A DNA stretch of 43,259 bases from Sphingomonas sp. (lineage in GTDB: Bacteria > Pseudomonadota > Alphaproteobacteria > Sphingomonadales > Sphingomonadaceae), in assembly GCF_026460985.1 (NCBI RefSeq), contig NZ_JAPKNM010000099.1:1-43259 (forward strand). Reading direction: 5' to 3'. How positions within the stretch are numbered: position 1 is the stretch's first letter; every line of letters starts with the position of its first letter. A program made the position numbers and the translations under genes. Shown piece by piece: positions 7,753 to 16,723 of the stretch. A model generated the notes under the pieces. It was given only the letters and a program-made list of their open reading frames with translations, was not told the origin of the DNA and ran no database searches.

Positions 7753-9378
7753 ATGCAACCCACACGCCGCCAGACCCTCGGTCTAGCATTGGGAACCGCC
7801 GGGCTGGCGCTTCCCGCGCGCGCCGCCGTGCCTGGCCCCGGCGGAGATTGCAGCGCGCCCGGCCTGCCCTGGAAGACCGGCGTGGAGGGGCAGCGCAAGG
7901 CGGACCTTGGCGACGGGCGCTACGTCAATCCCGTGCTCGCGGGCGATCGGCCTGATCCGAACGTGCTCAAGGACGGCGACGACTATTACGCCACCTTCTC
8001 GTCCTTCCAATATTATCCCGGCATTCCGATCTGGCACTCGCGCGACCTGGTCAACTGGACGCCGCTCACCACGGCGCTCCGCACCAATATCGGGGTGGTC
8101 TGGGCGCTCGATATCGCCAAGCACGACGGCCGCTACTTCATCTACATCCCGGCGCTCGATCCCGAGGATTCGAGTCGTCCGCTCAAGACCTGGGTGATCC
8201 ACGCGGACGACATGCGCGGCCCCTGGAGCGAGCCGATCGACATGAAGCTCGACGGCTTCATCGATCCCGGCCATGCCGTGGGCGAGGACGGCAAGCGCTA
8301 CCTTTTCTTCAACGGCGGCCGCCGCGTGCGCATCAGCGACGACGGGCTCTCGGCGGCGGGCCCGGCGGAACAGGTCTATAACGGCTGGCCGATCCCCGAG
8401 GACTGGATCATCGAAGGCTTCGCGCTCGAAGGCCCGAAGCTGCTGCGGAAGGATGGCTGGTTCTACATGTTCTCGGGCCAGGGCGGCACCGCGGGTCCGC
8501 CGACCAGCCACATGGTGGTGGTTGCGCGCTCCCGCTCGATCCACGGCCCCTGGGAGAATTGCCCGAGCAACCCGATCGTCCGCACCGAAAGTGCGGCCGA
8601 GCCCTGGTGGTCGCGCGGCCATGCTACCCCGGTCCAGGGACCCGCGGGCGACTGGTGGCTCGTCTATCACGGCTATGAGAACGGCTTCCGCACGCTCGGC
8701 CGCCAGATGCTGCTCGAGCCGATGGAATGGACCGCCGATGGCTGGCCGAGGGCGCTCGGCGGCGATCTCTCGCGGCCGCTCGCCAAGCCCAAGGGCGCGC
8801 AGCCCGGACCGCACGGCGTCGCGCTTTCGGGCTTCGGGGCGGATATGTTCCGCACCAGGCTCGCCTTCTTCTCGCCGCGGCCCGGCTATTCCGATCGCGC
8901 GCAGCTCAAATCGGGCGCATTGCGCCTCGCGGGGCAGGGCAAGGGCCCGGCCGATGCGTCGCCCTTGCTGTTCGTCGCCGGCGACCGGTCCTACGAAGTG
9001 ACGGTGGAGGTCGAGATCCAGGGCGACGCCCAGGCCGGGCTCCTGCTCTTCTACAACGAGAAACTGTTCTGCGGCCTCGGTCTCAGCGACGGCAAGCTCC
9101 ACGCCTATCGGCTGGGGCAGGAGGAACGCTGGCCGCCCGGCGGCCCAGCGTCGGTGCGCCGCATGTACATGCGCGTCCGCAACGACGAGAATATCGCGAC
9201 CTTCTTCTACAGCCATGACGGCGTGCGCTGGACCAAGGAGCGCTCGTTCGAGATCTCCGGCTACAACCACAACATGGCCGACGGCTTCCTGAGCCTCCGG
9301 CCCGCGATCTACGCCGCCGGCACGGGCTCGGCCATTTTCCGCTCACTCGTCTATCGCGCAACCGGGGCTGCCGGCTAG
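7753..9378 (+). CDS. Tat-exported GH43-family glycoside hydrolase with C-terminal beta-sandwich
   Basis: 541-residue inverting glycosidase of the GH43 five-bladed propeller family (beta-xylosidase or alpha-L-arabinofuranosidase activities). Expected catalytic residues are visible: Asp68 in RPDPN (general base), Asp171 in FIDPG (pKa modulator) and Glu226 in LEGPK (general acid). The C-terminal part from about residue 360 resembles the concanavalin-like domain that accompanies many GH43 xylosidases (for example LLFYNEKLFCGLGL and FFYSHDGVRW). The N-terminus TRRQTLGLALG is a twin-arginine signal, unlike the Sec signals of the flanking hydrolases. Two in-frame ATGs exist at 7747 and 7753; GGAG at 7740-7743 is spaced properly only for 7753. 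It should work with the GH39 and GH31 enzymes on oligosaccharides in the periplasm. Xylosidase versus arabinosidase cannot be decided by eye. Confidence 0.9.
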   Translation: MQPTRRQTLGLALGTAGLALPARAAVPGPGGDCSAPGLPWKTGVEGQRKADLGDGRYVNPVLAGDRPDPNVLKDGDDYYATFSSFQYYPGIPIWHSRDLVNWTPLTTALRTNIGVVWALDIAKHDGRYFIYIPALDPEDSSRPLKTWVIHADDMRGPWSEPIDMKLDGFIDPGHAVGEDGKRYLFFNGGRRVRISDDGLSAAGPAEQVYNGWPIPEDWIIEGFALEGPKLLRKDGWFYMFSGQGGTAGPPTSHMVVVARSRSIHGPWENCPSNPIVRTESAAEPWWSRGHATPVQGPAGDWWLVYHGYENGFRTLGRQMLLEPMEWTADGWPRALGGDLSRPLAKPKGAQPGPHGVALSGFGADMFRTRLAFFSPRPGYSDRAQLKSGALRLAGQGKGPADASPLLFVAGDRSYEVTVEVEIQGDAQAGLLLFYNEKLFCGLGLSDGKLHAYRLGQEERWPPGGPASVRRMYMRVRNDENIATFFYSHDGVRWTKERSFEISGYNHNMADGFLSLRPAIYAAGTGSAIFRSLVYRATGAAG

Positions 9379-9434
9379 TGCGCATGCCTCGCGCCTCGCA
9401 ACGCTCCGGATATCCGAAAGGGAAGGATAAGTTC

Positions 9435-11783
9435 ATGAATTGGCGTCGCACTCTGTTGGCGGGCACGATGCTTGCTCTCGCAAGCCAAATCGCAAGCCCG
9501 GCCGCCGCGCAGTCGCTGGGCACGCTCGACCGCAACGGCAGCATCGTCGCGATCGAGCCCTATGCGCCGAACATCGTCCATGTGACGATCGCGCTCGATC
9601 CGAAGGAGATCGAGGCGGGCGCTGGCTACGGCATCAGCGCGAAGCCGAACACGAGCGGCTGGACCCACCGCGCCGACGCCGCGGGCGACACGTACAGCTC
9701 GAGCGCGCTCTCGATCACCGTCAACGCGCAGCCCTGGCCCAAGCAGCCCACGCAGATGCAGCGCTATTTCGCGCCGTCGCTCCCGCCCGTCTCGATCGCG
9801 ATCCGCGGTGCCGACGGGCGCGAGATCACGCAAATGGAAGGCTGGGAGCTGGCGCCGCACAAAATCGATGACGAAGCCACCTTCCGCGTCGGCGCGAGCT
9901 TCGGCGACACGCCCGGCACGCATTATTACGGCCTTGGCCAGAACCAGGAGGGCGCGCTCGACCTGCGCGGCCGCACCCTGGACTGCCGCCACAATTACGA
10001 TGCCCCGGCCGGCGAGACGGTCTGCGTGCCCTTCCTCGTGACCAACAAGGGCTATGGCATCCTGTGGGACAATCCCTCGGTGACGACGGTCTCGCCGGGC
10101 CTGCACAACCGCACGCAGTTCCAGTCGCGGGTCGGCGAACGCGTGTCGTTCTTCCTCATCACCGGCAATTCTGCGGACGATCTCTATGCCGGCTATGCGC
10201 GGCTGACCGGCGCCACCCCCTTGCCGCCCAAGGCTGCCTTCGGCCTTATCCAATCCAAGGCGCGTTATGAGAGCCAGGCCGAACTGCTCGGCATCGCCGA
10301 GGGCTATCGCAAGCGCGGCTATCCGCTCGACGTGATGGTGCTCGACTGGTTCCATTGGACGCGGATGGGCCAGCTCGACATCGATCGGGCCGCCTTCCCG
10401 GACCCGCAGGGCATGAACAAGCAGCTGCACGACGCGGGGATGCATTCGATCCTCTCGGTCTGGCCGCGCTTCGAGCGCGAGGGCCGCTATTACGACATGC
10501 TCGCCGCGAAGGGCTGGCTGCTCAAGGAGAAGGACGGCGATCCGGCGAACGGCCTGGCGGTGCGGTCCGACCGGGCGGGCGCGCTTCTCGACAGCACCAA
10601 TCCGGAGGCCCGCACCTGGTTCTGGGGCAAGATCCGCGATAATCTGGCGAGCCAAGGCTTCGACTGGTTCTGGCTCGACGAGACCGAGCCCGATCTCGTC
10701 CCCTCGGGTTATTTCTATTCGATCGGCTCGGGCGATCGCTACTACAACCTCTACCCGCTGGTGCACACCGCGGGCGTCGCCGAGGGATCGGCGAAGGACC
10801 GGCCGGACTTCCGCAACCTGATCCTCGCCCGTGCGGCCTATACGGGCGCGCAGGCCTCGGGCGCGATCTTCTGGACCGCCGACGTGCAATCCACCTGGGA
10901 GGCGCTGCGGCGGCAGGTCCCCGCCACGCTCAACATGGCGGCGAGCGGCATCGCCTATACCAGCAGCGACACCGGCGGCTGGCAGTGGCCGAGCGGGCCC
11001 GAGGCGCAGCGTCCGGTGCTGGTGGACCCGGCGGGCGCGACCGCCATGGCTCCGTCGTACCGCGACTATCCCGAACTGTTCGTGCGCTGGTTCCAGCTCA
11101 ATACCTTCACCCCGACCCTGCGGATCCACGGGCAGCGCCCCGCGACCGCGCTCTGGGAATATGGCCCCGCGGCCGAGCCGATCCTCGCCGACTTCCTGCG
11201 GCTGCGCTATCAGCTGATGCCGTATCTCTATGGGCTCGGCTATCAGACCCACCGCAGCGGCGCGCCGTTCATGCGCGCATTGTTCATGGATTTCCCGAAG
11301 GACGAGCAGGCCGCGACCGTCGTCGACCAGTATATGTTCGGCCCCGCCTTCCTGGTCGCGCCGATCCTCGATCAGGGCACGACCAGCCGCCGGGTCTATC
11401 TGCCGGCCGGAACCGACTGGTACGACTGGTGGACAAACCGGAAGCATGCGGGCGGCCAGTGGATCGACGCGGCCGCGCCGATCGAGCGCATGCCCCTGTT
11501 CGTGCGCGCGGGCGCGATCGTGCCGCTGGGCGCGGCCGTGCCGAATACGAGCGTGCGCCAGCCGCTTACCGAGATCCGCGTCTATCCCGGCGCGGACGGC
11601 ACCTTCACGCTCTACGACGACGACGGCGTGACGAACGCCTACAAGTCCAACGGCGGCAAGAGCGCCACGCTGCGCTGGGACGACCGCGCCGGGCGGCTCG
11701 TAGCGGCCGGCCCGCTCCCCAGCGGGCAAAAGGCCGATGCGCTCGTCCGGGTCGTTCGCGAAGGGCAGGGCGGCGCGCAATAG
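9435..11783 (+). CDS. Exported GH31-family glycoside hydrolase (alpha-xylosidase/alpha-glucosidase-like)
   Basis: 782-residue retaining alpha-glycosidase of family GH31. The start at 9435 follows GGAAGGA and begins a Sec signal peptide (MNWRRTLLAG... to AAAQ near residue 26); an upstream in-frame GTG at 9378 would prepend an unlikely tail. Asp415 in FWLDETEPD is the expected nucleophile and Asp483 in FWTADVQSTW the acid/base. The WLDETEP form is common in GH31 alpha-xylosidases and related enzymes. The C-terminus (YPGADGTFTLYDDDG) looks like the DUF5110 beta-sandwich usual in this family. With GH39 and GH43 next door, removal of alpha-xylosyl side chains from xyloglucan oligosaccharides is the best guess, with alpha-glucosidase as the alternative. 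It ends just before a palindromic repeat and faces the convergent GntR gene. Confidence 0.9.
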   Translation: MNWRRTLLAGTMLALASQIASPAAAQSLGTLDRNGSIVAIEPYAPNIVHVTIALDPKEIEAGAGYGISAKPNTSGWTHRADAAGDTYSSSALSITVNAQPWPKQPTQMQRYFAPSLPPVSIAIRGADGREITQMEGWELAPHKIDDEATFRVGASFGDTPGTHYYGLGQNQEGALDLRGRTLDCRHNYDAPAGETVCVPFLVTNKGYGILWDNPSVTTVSPGLHNRTQFQSRVGERVSFFLITGNSADDLYAGYARLTGATPLPPKAAFGLIQSKARYESQAELLGIAEGYRKRGYPLDVMVLDWFHWTRMGQLDIDRAAFPDPQGMNKQLHDAGMHSILSVWPRFEREGRYYDMLAAKGWLLKEKDGDPANGLAVRSDRAGALLDSTNPEARTWFWGKIRDNLASQGFDWFWLDETEPDLVPSGYFYSIGSGDRYYNLYPLVHTAGVAEGSAKDRPDFRNLILARAAYTGAQASGAIFWTADVQSTWEALRRQVPATLNMAASGIAYTSSDTGGWQWPSGPEAQRPVLVDPAGATAMAPSYRDYPELFVRWFQLNTFTPTLRIHGQRPATALWEYGPAAEPILADFLRLRYQLMPYLYGLGYQTHRSGAPFMRALFMDFPKDEQAATVVDQYMFGPAFLVAPILDQGTTSRRVYLPAGTDWYDWWTNRKHAGGQWIDAAAPIERMPLFVRAGAIVPLGAAVPNTSVRQPLTEIRVYPGADGTFTLYDDDGVTNAYKSNGGKSATLRWDDRAGRLVAAGPLPSGQKADALVRVVREGQGGAQ

Positions 11784-11801
11784 CCGAGTCGAAGAGTTCT
11801 C

Positions 11802-11938
11802 CAATCCTCCCCCGCAAGGGGGAGGTGGCACGCGCAGCGTGACGGAGGGGGCGGAAGCACTGCGCTCAATTGGAGAGTGCGCTGCCTACCTCCCCCTCCG
11901 TCGCCTTCGGCGACACCTCCCCCTGGCGGGGGAGGATT
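11802..11938. repeat. REPIN-like inverted pair of palindromic repeats, copy 1
   Basis: Two REP-like units of about 50 bp in inverted orientation (11802-11854 and 11889-11938) between the convergent GH31 and GntR genes. Each unit has the core CCTCCCCC-GC(C/A)A-GGGGGAGG followed by a small hairpin tip and GACGGAGGGGG. The left tip is CACGC-GCA-GCGTG and the right tip, read in the same sense, is TCGCC-GAA-GGCGA. The same architecture occurs at 16724-16850. The intervening 34 nt are not conserved apart from the start GCGGAAGCAC. It may also act as a bidirectional transcription stop between the converging genes. Confidence 0.85.
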
Positions 11939-11949
11939 TGGATGTGGGC

Positions 11950-12672
11950 TCAGTCGCGCTCGCCCGCGACTCGGTCCAGTCCTTCGTCGATGACCGCGAA
12001 CATCAGGCGCCCGGCCGCTTCGCCGTCGCGTTGCTCGATGGCGTCGGCGATCAGCGAATGGCGCTGCACGATCGCGTCCATCGCCGCGCTCTGGATCGGC
12101 GTGCTCAGCGTGAAATAGGCGCCGAGCGCGGTCTCGATGACTCCCGCGAAGGACCGGAACAGCGGATTGCCCGAAGCGGTCGCGACGGCGACGTGGAACT
12201 GGAGATCGGCCTCGGCGAAGGCGCGCCGGTCGCTTCCCGCGCGCGCCATGCCTTCCAGCGCCTTGCGCATCTCCGCCAGATGGCCGTCGGTGCGCCGTTT
12301 CGCCGCGAGCGCCGCCGCCGCGGGCTCGACGGCGCGGCGCATCTGCGCGAGCTGCTCGAAGAACTCCCGATCGAAGCCGAGGCGCAGCCGCCAGGACAGG
12401 ACGTCGGAGTCGAACCAGTTCCAATATTCGGGAGGCAGGACGCGCGTGCCGACGCGGCTCTTGGCGACGACCAGCCCCTTTGCGACGAGCGTCTTGGTCA
12501 CTTCGCGCATCAGCACGCGCGATGCGCCGAAGCGGTCGAACAATTCGTCCTCGGTCGGGATGCGGCTGCCTGGTGAAAGCGCCCCCGACAGGATCTCCGA
12601 GCCCAGGACCGCCACGATCTCGTCATGGCCGGTAGCCCGGCCGGCGCGGGTCAGGATACGGCGCGCGTCCAT
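11950..12672 (-). CDS. FadR-subfamily GntR transcriptional regulator
   Basis: 240-residue DNA-binding regulator. An N-terminal winged helix-turn-helix (about 16-80, with RIPTEDELFDRFGASRVLMR as recognition region) is followed by an all-helical FCD ligand domain (about 105-230) with the expected Asp/His metal-binding positions (EADLQFHVA; RHSLI). The linker WNWFDSDVLSW (84-94) resembles that of GntR regulators of sugar-acid and hexonate catabolism such as DgoR/UxuR-type proteins, so a sugar acid is a reasonable effector guess. The ATG at 12672 is preceded in frame by a GTG at 12675; either could start. It is transcribed divergently from paoABC and convergently to the glycosidases, so it could control either set. 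A candidate operator lies in the shared upstream region. Confidence 0.9.
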   Translation of the reverse strand: MDARRILTRAGRATGHDEIVAVLGSEILSGALSPGSRIPTEDELFDRFGASRVLMREVTKTLVAKGLVVAKSRVGTRVLPPEYWNWFDSDVLSWRLRLGFDREFFEQLAQMRRAVEPAAAALAAKRRTDGHLAEMRKALEGMARAGSDRRAFAEADLQFHVAVATASGNPLFRSFAGVIETALGAYFTLSTPIQSAAMDAIVQRHSLIADAIEQRDGEAAGRLMFAVIDEGLDRVAGERD

Positions 12673-12749
12673 CACGACGCCGCTGCACTGGCGGCAACAG
12701 CCCTGGGGACGAAGAATTGCATTCGGCGCCCTCCCCTCCAGTGCCCCAG

Positions 12750-12778
12750 TTGTCTGAGTAATAGTTATTTACTGATAA
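12750..12778 (+). promoter_or_regulatory. Candidate sigma-70-type promoter of paoABC with an operator in its spacer
   Basis: An AT-rich island in an otherwise GC-rich region contains TTGTCT (12750-12755), a 17-nt spacer and TGATAA (12773-12778), a reasonable -35/-10 pair reading toward paoA. Inside the spacer and touching the -10 is an inverted repeat, AGTAA (12757-12761) / TTACT (12769-12773). A dimeric GntR protein bound there would block polymerase. The leader to the paoA start would be about 140 nt. Prediction by eye only. Confidence 0.5.
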
Positions 12779-12923
12779 AAAGCAAGTGCAGACATAAAAT
12801 CCCAAGCGTTTCTATGGGATTCGTTACTTCCACGCAACGTCGCGTCCCGGTTCCTGGGATTTGAGGGCGCGTTGAACCGCAGGCCGTGATAGGCGTTAGC
12901 CGCATGACGGGAGCCAGAACGAC

Positions 12924-13553
12924 ATGGATGAATATGACGGCGTCACGCGGCGCGGCGTGCTGGCAGGCGGAGGCGCCTCGATCGCGATCGCTTCGGTCCC
13001 TCCCGTGAGGGCGGAGACCCCGCCGGCGGAGCCCATGCCCGTCGCGATGAAGGTCGCGATGACGGTCAACGGCAAGCCGCGCGAGCTGGAAGTCGATCCC
13101 CGCACCACTTTGCTCGACGCGCTGCGCGAGCATCTGCGGCTCACCGGCACCAAGAAGGGCTGCGATCACGGCCAGTGCGGCGCCTGCACCGTCATCGTCG
13201 ACGGCCGCCGGATCAATTCCTGCCTCAGCCTCGCGGTGATGCACGAAGGCGACGAAGTCACCACGATCGAGGGGCTCGGCACGCCGGAGAAGCTGCACCC
13301 GATGCAGGCCGCCTTCGTCAGGCATGATGGCTATCAATGCGGCTATTGCACGCCGGGCCAGATCTGCTCCGCGGTCGCGGTGCTCGACGAGATCCGCAAG
13401 GGCGTCCCCAGCCACGCGACGCGCGATCTCAATGCCCGCCCGCGCGCGACCAACGACGAGATGCGCGAGCGGATGAGCGGCAATATCTGCCGGTGCGGCG
13501 CCTATTCGAACATCCTCGACGCGATGACCGAAGTGGCGGGGAGGCGCGCATGA
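12924..13553 (+). CDS. paoA: Aldehyde oxidoreductase, [2Fe-2S] subunit (PaoA-like)
   Basis: 209-residue iron-sulfur subunit of a periplasmic molybdenum aldehyde oxidoreductase (PaoABC/YagTSR type, xanthine oxidase family). It passes electrons from the molybdenum centre toward FAD. The N-terminus [10 protein letters not shown] is a twin-arginine signal. The plant-type ferredoxin half (about 45-115) carries the cluster cysteines in [12 protein letters not shown] and NSCLSL. The C-terminal helical half carries the second cluster in [10 protein letters not shown] and GNICRCGAY. The start at 12924 follows GGGAG at a rather long spacing. The stop overlaps the next start by four bases (ATGA). Related enzymes oxidise a broad range of aromatic aldehydes and protect the cell from them; isoquinoline oxidoreductases are a similar alternative. 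Confidence 0.93.
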   Translation: MDEYDGVTRRGVLAGGGASIAIASVPPVRAETPPAEPMPVAMKVAMTVNGKPRELEVDPRTTLLDALREHLRLTGTKKGCDHGQCGACTVIVDGRRINSCLSLAVMHEGDEVTTIEGLGTPEKLHPMQAAFVRHDGYQCGYCTPGQICSAVAVLDEIRKGVPSHATRDLNARPRATNDEMRERMSGNICRCGAYSNILDAMTEVAGRRA

Positions 13554-14500
13554 GGCCGTTCAGCTACGAGCGCGTCTCGACGCCCGTCGAGGCGGCGAGC
13601 GCGGCGGCGCGCACCCAGGGCGCGAAGTTCATCGCGGGCGGCACCAATTTGCTCGACCTGATGAAGCTCGAGATCGAGGCGCCGACGCACCTGATCGACG
13701 TCAACGGCATCGGGCTGGACCGGATCGAGCCGACCGCACAGGGCGGGCTGCGCATCGGCGCGCTGGTGCGCAACACCGATCTCGCCGCGGACAAGCGGGT
13801 CCGCAAGGATTATGCCTTGCTCTCGCGCGCTTTGCTGGCGGGCGCATCGGGCCAGCTGCGCAACAAGGCGACCACTGCGGGGAACCTGCTCCAGCGCACG
13901 CGCTGTCCCTATTTCTACGACACCAACCAGCCGTGCAACAAGCGCAAGCCCGGCAGCGGTTGCGGAGCGATCGGCGGGTATAGCCGCCAGCTCGGCGTGA
14001 TCGGGACGAGCGAGGCCTGCATCGCGACCAATCCGGGCGACATGGCGGTCGCGCTGCGCGCGCTCGACGCGACGGTCGAGACGGTGCGGCCCGACGGCGC
14101 GGCGCGCGCGATCCCGATCGCCGACTTCCACCGGCTTCCCGGCGATACGCCGCATGTCGAGACCGTGCTCGAGGCCGGCGAATTGATCACCGCGGTGACG
14201 CTGCCGGCGCCGCTGGGCGGCACGCATGTCTATCACAAGGTCCGCGATCGGGCCTCCTATGCCTTCGCGCTGGTTTCGGTGGGCGCGATCGTCCAGCGCG
14301 ACGGCAGCGGCCGGGTCGCGGTGGGCGGCATCGCGCACAAGCCCTGGAGGGTGGAGGCGGCCGAGGCGGCGATGCCGCGCGGGAGCAAGGCGGTGGCCGA
14401 AGGGTTGCTCGCCGGCGCCAAACCGACGCGCGACAATGCATTCAAGCTGACATTGGTCGAGCGCACGCTCGGCGCGGTGCTGGCGCAGGCGAGGGGCTGA
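13550..14500 (+). CDS. paoB: Aldehyde oxidoreductase, FAD-binding subunit (PaoB-like)
   Basis: 316-residue flavoprotein subunit of the same complex. FAD-binding motifs are seen in [13 protein letters not shown] near the N-terminus and in [15 protein letters not shown] near residue 110. Unlike eukaryotic homologues it has the cysteine-rich insertion CPYF...[11 protein letters not shown]...C typical of PaoB, which in E. coli PaoB holds an extra [4Fe-4S] cluster. It has no signal peptide of its own, so it is presumably exported folded together with the Tat-tagged PaoA subunit, as in E. coli. The start is the ATG of the ATGA overlap at 13550; the longer open frame upstream is a shadow of paoA. 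Length matches E. coli PaoB (about 318). Confidence 0.93.
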   Translation: MRPFSYERVSTPVEAASAAARTQGAKFIAGGTNLLDLMKLEIEAPTHLIDVNGIGLDRIEPTAQGGLRIGALVRNTDLAADKRVRKDYALLSRALLAGASGQLRNKATTAGNLLQRTRCPYFYDTNQPCNKRKPGSGCGAIGGYSRQLGVIGTSEACIATNPGDMAVALRALDATVETVRPDGAARAIPIADFHRLPGDTPHVETVLEAGELITAVTLPAPLGGTHVYHKVRDRASYAFALVSVGAIVQRDGSGRVAVGGIAHKPWRVEAAEAAMPRGSKAVAEGLLAGAKPTRDNAFKLTLVERTLGAVLAQARG

Positions 14501-14505
14501 TCGCG

Positions 14506-16701
14506 ATGAGGTTCGACACCCCAGCGGGAACCAACCCGATCGACCAGCTCAAGGTGGTCGGCAGGCCGACCGATCGGATCGACGGTCCGCTGAAGACCAC
14601 GGGCACCGCGACCTATGCCTATGAGCATCCCGCGCCGAACGCGGCCTATGGCCATGTCGTCGGCGCCGCGATCGCCAAGGGCCGCATCGCGTCGATCGAT
14701 CTGCGCGCCGCAAAGGGTGCGCCAGGCGTGCTGGCGATCGTCACCGCCGACAATGCCGGCAAGCTGACCAAGGGCGACTTCAACACCGCCAATCTGCTCG
14801 GCGGACCCGAGATCCAGCATTATCACCAGGCGGTGGCGCTGGTCGTCGCCGAGACCTTCGAGCAGGCGCGTGCCGCCGCGGCGCTGGTGCGGGTCGACTA
14901 TGCCCGTGCCAAGGGCGCGTTCGACCTGAAGGCGGCGATGGACGACGCCAAGCCCTCGCGCGAACAGGCGGACATCAAGGTCGGCGATTTCGCCGCGGCC
15001 TTCGCATCGGCGCCGGTCACGATCGACGCGACCTACCACACGCCCGACCAGGCGCATGCGATGATGGAGCCGCACGCGACGATCGCCGCGTGGGAGGGCG
15101 ACCAGCTGACGCTCTGGACCTCGAACCAGATGATCAACTGGGGCCGGGGCGACGTCGCCAAGACGCTCGGCATCCCGCGCGAGAAGGTCCGGCTGGTCTC
15201 GCCCTATATCGGCGGCGGGTTCGGGGGGAAGCTGTTCGTCCGTACCGACGCGATCCTCGCCGCATTGGGCGCGAAGGCGGCGGGCCGCCCGGTCAAGGTC
15301 GCGCTGCCGCGGCCGCTGATGTTCAACAACACGCCGCACCGTCCCGCGACGATCCAGCGCATCCGCATCGGCGCGACGCGCGAGGGCAGGATCACTGCGA
15401 TCGCGCACGAGAATTGGTCGGGCGACCTTCCGGGCGGCGGGATCGAGAATGCGGTGCAGCAGACGCGCTTGCTCTATGCCGGCCCCAACCGGCTGATCAC
15501 CGCGCGGCTGGCGGTGCTCGACCTGCCCGAGGGCAATGCGATGCGCGCGCCGGGCGAGGCGCCGGGGCTGATGGCGCTCGAGATCGCGATCGACGAGATG
15601 GCGGAGAAACTGGGCATGGACCCGGTGCAGTTCCGCATCGTCAACGATACCCAGGTCGATCCCGAGAAGCCCGAGCGCCGCTTCTCGCAGCGCCAGTTGG
15701 TCGAGTGCCTGAGGCTCGGCGCCGAGCGCTTCGGCTGGAGCCGGCGCAGCGCTACCCCGGGCGCGGTGCGCGACGGGGTCTGGCTGGTCGGCATGGGCGT
15801 CGCGGCGGGCTTCCGCAACAACCTGGTGACCAAGTCGGGCGCGCGCGTCCGGCTGAGCCCGGCAGGCCGGATCACGGTCGAGACCGACATGACCGACATC
15901 GGCACCGGCACCTATACGATCATCGCCCAGACCGCCGCCGAGATGATGGGCGTGCCGCTCGATCGGGTCGAGGTGAAGCTCGGCGATTCGAGCTTTCCGG
16001 TCTCCGCCGGTTCGGGCGGGCAATGGGGCGCCAACAGCTCGACCGCGGGCGTCTATGCCGCCTGCGTCAAACTGCGCGAGGCGGTCGCCCAGAAACTCGG
16101 CTTCAACTCGGCCGATGCTGTGTTCGCGGGCGGCAAGGTGCGCTCGGGCAAGCGTAGCGCGCCGCTCGCCAGGGCGGCGGCCGAGGGCGAGATCGTCGTC
16201 GAGGACATGATCGAATTCGGCGATCTCGCGAGGCGATACCAGCAATCGACCTTCGCCGGCCATTTCGTCGAGGCGGCGGTGCACGGCTATACCGGCGAGA
16301 TCCGCATCCGCCGCATGCTCGCGGTCTGCGCCGCCGGCCGCATCCTCAATCCCAAATCGGCGCGCAGCCAGGTGATCGGCGCGATGACGATGGCGGCGGG
16401 CGCCGCGCTGATGGAGGAACTCGCGGTCGACAAGCGCTTCGGCTTCTTCGTCAACCACGATCTCGCCGGCTACGAAGTCCCCGTCCACGCGGACATCCCG
16501 CACCAGGAAGTGGTCTTCCTCGACGAGGTCGATCCCATGTCGTCCCCGATGAAGGCCAAGGGCGTCGGCGAGCTGGGCATTTGCGGTGTGGCCGCAGCGG
16601 TCGCGAACGCCGCCTACAACGCGACCGGCGTGCGCGTGCGCGACTATCCGATCACGCTGGACAAGCTGCTGGATCGATTGCCCGCGCCGGTGTCGGTTTA
16701 G
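14506..16701 (+). CDS. paoC: Aldehyde oxidoreductase, molybdenum-binding subunit (PaoC-like)
   Basis: 731-residue catalytic subunit binding the molybdopterin cofactor. GGGFGGK (236-242) is the conserved cofactor loop, and Glu689 in KGVGELGICG is the base conserved in the xanthine oxidase family and in E. coli PaoC. Length agrees with PaoC (about 732). The ATG lies five bases after the paoB stop. E. coli has paoD, an XdhC-like cofactor-insertion chaperone, directly after paoC. Here no such gene follows; instead comes a palindromic repeat and an unrelated sigma-factor operon. The chaperone must be encoded elsewhere if it exists. Beside a plant-polysaccharide locus, lignocellulose-derived aldehydes are plausible substrates (inference). 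Confidence 0.94.
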   Translation: MRFDTPAGTNPIDQLKVVGRPTDRIDGPLKTTGTATYAYEHPAPNAAYGHVVGAAIAKGRIASIDLRAAKGAPGVLAIVTADNAGKLTKGDFNTANLLGGPEIQHYHQAVALVVAETFEQARAAAALVRVDYARAKGAFDLKAAMDDAKPSREQADIKVGDFAAAFASAPVTIDATYHTPDQAHAMMEPHATIAAWEGDQLTLWTSNQMINWGRGDVAKTLGIPREKVRLVSPYIGGGFGGKLFVRTDAILAALGAKAAGRPVKVALPRPLMFNNTPHRPATIQRIRIGATREGRITAIAHENWSGDLPGGGIENAVQQTRLLYAGPNRLITARLAVLDLPEGNAMRAPGEAPGLMALEIAIDEMAEKLGMDPVQFRIVNDTQVDPEKPERRFSQRQLVECLRLGAERFGWSRRSATPGAVRDGVWLVGMGVAAGFRNNLVTKSGARVRLSPAGRITVETDMTDIGTGTYTIIAQTAAEMMGVPLDRVEVKLGDSSFPVSAGSGGQWGANSSTAGVYAACVKLREAVAQKLGFNSADAVFAGGKVRSGKRSAPLARAAAEGEIVVEDMIEFGDLARRYQQSTFAGHFVEAAVHGYTGEIRIRRMLAVCAAGRILNPKSARSQVIGAMTMAAGAALMEELAVDKRFGFFVNHDLAGYEVPVHADIPHQEVVFLDEVDPMSSPMKAKGVGELGICGVAAAVANAAYNATGVRVRDYPITLDKLLDRLPAPVSV

Positions 16702-16723
16702 GGGTATCGATATTCATCCTTCT

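Noticed and set aside
9375..11831. 818-residue minus-strand open frame opposite GH31
   Set aside because: Antisense shadow of a gene with intact catalytic residues; no independent evidence of coding.
11802..11938. CRISPR array at the palindromic repeats
   Set aside because: Units are inverted, not direct, there are only two, spacing is irregular, and no cas genes are present.
12780..12923. Molybdenum-cofactor riboswitch in the paoABC leader
   Set aside because: The leader is long enough and the enzyme needs the cofactor, but I could not find the characteristic stem arrangement; only scattered short GC pairings are present.
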